A DNA stretch of 25,825 bases, taken from the NCBI GenBank assembly GCA_964573885.1, contig CAZNLL010000045.1:1-25825 (forward strand). Reading direction: 5' to 3'. This stretch comes from CAZNLL01 sp964573885 (GTDB lineage: Bacteria > Desulfobacterota > DSM-4660 > Desulfatiglandales > Desulfatiglandaceae). A model generated the notes under the pieces. It had not been told where the DNA came from and made no database searches. It worked only from the letters and a program-made list of their open reading frames with translations. The position numbers and the translations under genes are program-made. Shown in pieces: positions 23,851 through 25,825 of this stretch. The first letter of the stretch is position 1. Each line of letters begins with the position of its first letter.

Positions 23851-25825
23851 TTACCTGATTTCAAGAGAGGGTTCCTTTGCAGGGGGCGGGTCTTGAAGGG
23901 GATGGTTGACAAAGACGGCCACCTCGTGACCCGTATCCTCGTTATAATAGGTGGCGGCCAGGTGCATGTGGTTTCGGCGGGTCAACCGGATGGCAGGGGT
24001 GTTGTCTGCGCGAATGGTCACGTAGATCTTCTTGTCCGGACTCCGGTCGACCAGGCCCTTCAACAGGCGGTCTCCCACCTTTGAATTCCGGTACCCGGGG
24101 CGGATGGAACTATAGCCGCGCTCCAGGTAGTCCTGGAGGTCGAGGCCGGTCTTTTCCTGTATTTGGCGCACGTACTTCTCCAAAGGCCTCTTGTGGACCA
24201 TCACGCCCACCACTTGGTCCTGTTCCATGGCATAGCCGATCAAAAAGGCCCGCTTCAAGTTGTCGTCTATCCAGGACAGACCCACTTCGCCCCCCGAGGC
24301 AATGAGGTCTCGAATTTTTGAAAGGACCCCGGCCGGGATTTCTTCTGGCTTCTGGAAAAAATACCGGACCTCCTCCCCGCGGGTATAAAGGGAGAGATCA
24401 TCGGGCCTGACTTTCCATCCCCTCACTTTTTCCACGCCGTAACGGGCGGTGTAGAGCAGGAGATATTCCCGGATGCGGAGATAGAACCAGAATGGGTGGC
24501 CGTATAAATCCTCGGTCCTTTTTTTCTGGGCCTCTTTGAGAAAAGAGGAAAGCGTTTCCGGTTTCATTCCCTCGCTGACAGAGAAATGCCTTTCAAAGGA
24601 GAAGGGGTTTTTTCCCTCTCTGATGGAATTGATGGCGAACTCACCCGGGTGTTTGATAATATAAGAGTGGTTGAGCAGGATAAAGCGGAAAAAGATGGAT
24701 GAATGGATGCTGTCCTGGTTGCGATCCAGAAAGCGTATGGTCTCTCGGGCCTCTTCCAGGGTTTCGGTAGGGAATCCAAGGATGATGGTCCCGTGATTCC
24801 AGATCCCCGCCCCGGCGGCATCTTTCAGGACCCTCAAAGTATCTTTGAGGTTGGTGCCCTTGTTCATAAGCTTGAGAATTCTGGGATGACCGGTTTCAAT
24901 CCCCCACCTGATCAAACGCACGCCCGCCTTGCCAAGGAGGTTCAGCCTCTCCGTGGCAAAGGTGCCCATTGGTTTGCACCAGAGAGAGATCTGGAATTGA
25001 AGCCCTTTACCCAGGATGGCCCTGGACAAGGTTTCCAGATAGGTAGGTGTGAGGCAATCGTCATTCACCGTAAAGCAGGACACCCCATAGGCCTGGTGCA
25101 GTTCCGCCATCTGGTTCGCACCCTCTTCAGGGGCGATGGTCCTGAACCTTCTGTTGTCATAACGGGAGCAAAATGTACATTTCCCCCAGTAACAGCCTTC
25201 AGAGAGGCGGACGGGGATAATCGGGGTGGGGGCAAGGTAGCGATCCAGGGGGAGATCGCTGAAATCCGGGGTGGGAAGCCTGGAAATGGGCTCGTGGTCT
25301 TTCTCATTGGTGAAGACCAGTCGGTCGTGCTCGAAATAGGCCAGGTTGGGAACATTTTCGAGTGCCCCGGCGGTCTGAATCTGGTGGACAAGATGCATCA
25401 GGGGTCTCTCACCGCTGTCAATGACCAGGCTGTGGCAGAAAGCGGGGAAAAAGGAGGACTCCTTTTTAAAGGACTCTTGGAGCCTTAGGACATGCCTTCC
25501 TCCCAAAGTGACATGGAGGGAGGGCTGCATCTTCTTAAGGAGCCTTGCCAAGGTGAGGGCACCCGCCATTTGGTGGGATGTGGAAATGGAGATTCCCACC
25601 AGGGCAGGCCTCTTCTCATCCAGGACTCTTAAGACGTGTGTGGTATAGAAGGCCAAAAAGGGATTGCCCTGGGGGTCATCACAGAACCGTATCATATGTG
25701 GGAAGTCGGTGAGGCCGGGATGGGCAAAGGTGTTGAAGGTGAAGGAGACAGGGTAGTATGCCAGGGAGGCAAGTTGGAGGAGATTTGAAAGGTCTCTCTG
25801 GGTTCTAATACAGATCTTCGGATGG
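23851..25825 (-). CDS. B12-binding/radical-SAM protein with C-terminal GNAT-like domain, 5' end outside window
   Basis: The minus-strand frame is open past the first in-window ATG (25695) to the window edge, and the extra codons (HPKICIRTQRDLSNLLQLAS and on) look like real protein, so the start lies beyond 25825. About 658 residues are visible. First comes a cobalamin-binding-like Rossmann region (PALVGISISTSHQMAG, VTLGGRHV). Then a radical-SAM core with cluster cysteines in GCYWGKCTFC, spaced C-x4-C-x2-C rather than the usual C-x3-C-x2-C, followed by RWGIETGHPRILKLMNKGT and ILGFPTET. The last ~150 residues resemble a GNAT acetyltransferase (IGYAMEQDQVVGVMV, SIRPGYRNSKVGDRLLKGL, DNTPAIRLTRRN). 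Substrate is unknown. It converges on the NagB-like gene with a 19-base gap. Confidence 0.85.
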   Translation of the reverse strand, partial: HPKICIRTQRDLSNLLQLASLAYYPVSFTFNTFAHPGLTDFPHMIRFCDDPQGNPFLAFYTTHVLRVLDEKRPALVGISISTSHQMAGALTLARLLKKMQPSLHVTLGGRHVLRLQESFKKESSFFPAFCHSLVIDSGERPLMHLVHQIQTAGALENVPNLAYFEHDRLVFTNEKDHEPISRLPTPDFSDLPLDRYLAPTPIIPVRLSEGCYWGKCTFCSRYDNRRFRTIAPEEGANQMAELHQAYGVSCFTVNDDCLTPTYLETLSRAILGKGLQFQISLWCKPMGTFATERLNLLGKAGVRLIRWGIETGHPRILKLMNKGTNLKDTLRVLKDAAGAGIWNHGTIILGFPTETLEEARETIRFLDRNQDSIHSSIFFRFILLNHSYIIKHPGEFAINSIREGKNPFSFERHFSVSEGMKPETLSSFLKEAQKKRTEDLYGHPFWFYLRIREYLLLYTARYGVEKVRGWKVRPDDLSLYTRGEEVRYFFQKPEEIPAGVLSKIRDLIASGGEVGLSWIDDNLKRAFLIGYAMEQDQVVGVMVHKRPLEKYVRQIQEKTGLDLQDYLERGYSSIRPGYRNSKVGDRLLKGLVDRSPDKKIYVTIRADNTPAIRLTRRNHMHLAATYYNEDTGHEVAVFVNHPLQDPPPAKEPSLEIR

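Noticed and set aside
24703..25488. A 261-codon plus-strand open frame antisense to the radical-SAM gene
   Set aside because: The minus strand encodes clear radical-SAM motifs here; the plus frame has none.
1..25825. Mobile elements, prophage, toxin-antitoxin pairs or CRISPR arrays
   Set aside because: No transposase, integrase, terminal inverted repeats with target duplications, or regularly spaced direct repeats were seen on either strand.

Overview
The window reads as a chromosomal stretch from a Gram-negative, anaerobe-like member of the former Deltaproteobacteria (Desulfobacterota). This is an inference from gene order (tRNA-Gln, prs, rplY, pth, carD), a K+-dependent membrane pyrophosphatase, a CarD regulator and an RseC-family protein; no rRNA or marker search was possible. 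I see no insertion sequence, prophage, CRISPR array or resistance cassette. There are 21 supported protein genes and one partial tRNA.

Region 1 (1-10303, all + strand) is core information processing. The 3' part of tRNA-Gln(TTG) is followed by prs, rplY, pth and hppA, tightly spaced and closed by a strong hairpin at 4559-4597. Then come carD and rluD, and rho, rpmE, prfA and prmC. The last pair is functionally linked: PrmC methylates the GGQ glutamine of release factor 1. A near-consensus promoter inside the end of rluD would give rho a leader of about 325 nt. The rpmE-prfA gap holds a nested inverted-repeat structure.

Region 2 (10319-17889) is accessory and the most lineage-specific part. 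It has an RseC-like membrane protein fused to a YHS-type metal-binding tail, a membrane class III nucleotide cyclase with unusual substrate-selecting residues, a cysteine-rich DUF2284-type protein, a 1068-residue protein joining a nucleotide-transporter-like membrane domain to HEAT-like repeats and a cyclic-nucleotide-binding domain, and a nucleotidyltransferase-fold protein. A cyclase and a cNMP receptor so close together suggest a local second-messenger circuit.

Region 3 (17918-23831) looks like an amino-sugar homeostasis locus. yvcK (glmR) and rapZ form a minus-strand operon. Divergent from them, with back-to-back sigma70-like promoters, runs an operon of a left-handed beta-helix protein, glmM and a divergent NagB-like protein. 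RapZ and GlmR are each known, in other bacteria, to control GlcN-6-P synthase (GlmS); here they face amino-sugar enzymes, and no glmS is in the window. The leader of the + strand operon can form a terminator-like hairpin that competes with an upstream hairpin.

Region 4 (23851-25825, minus) is a B12-binding/radical-SAM protein with a C-terminal GNAT-like domain. Its reading frame stays open to the window edge, so its N-terminus lies outside.
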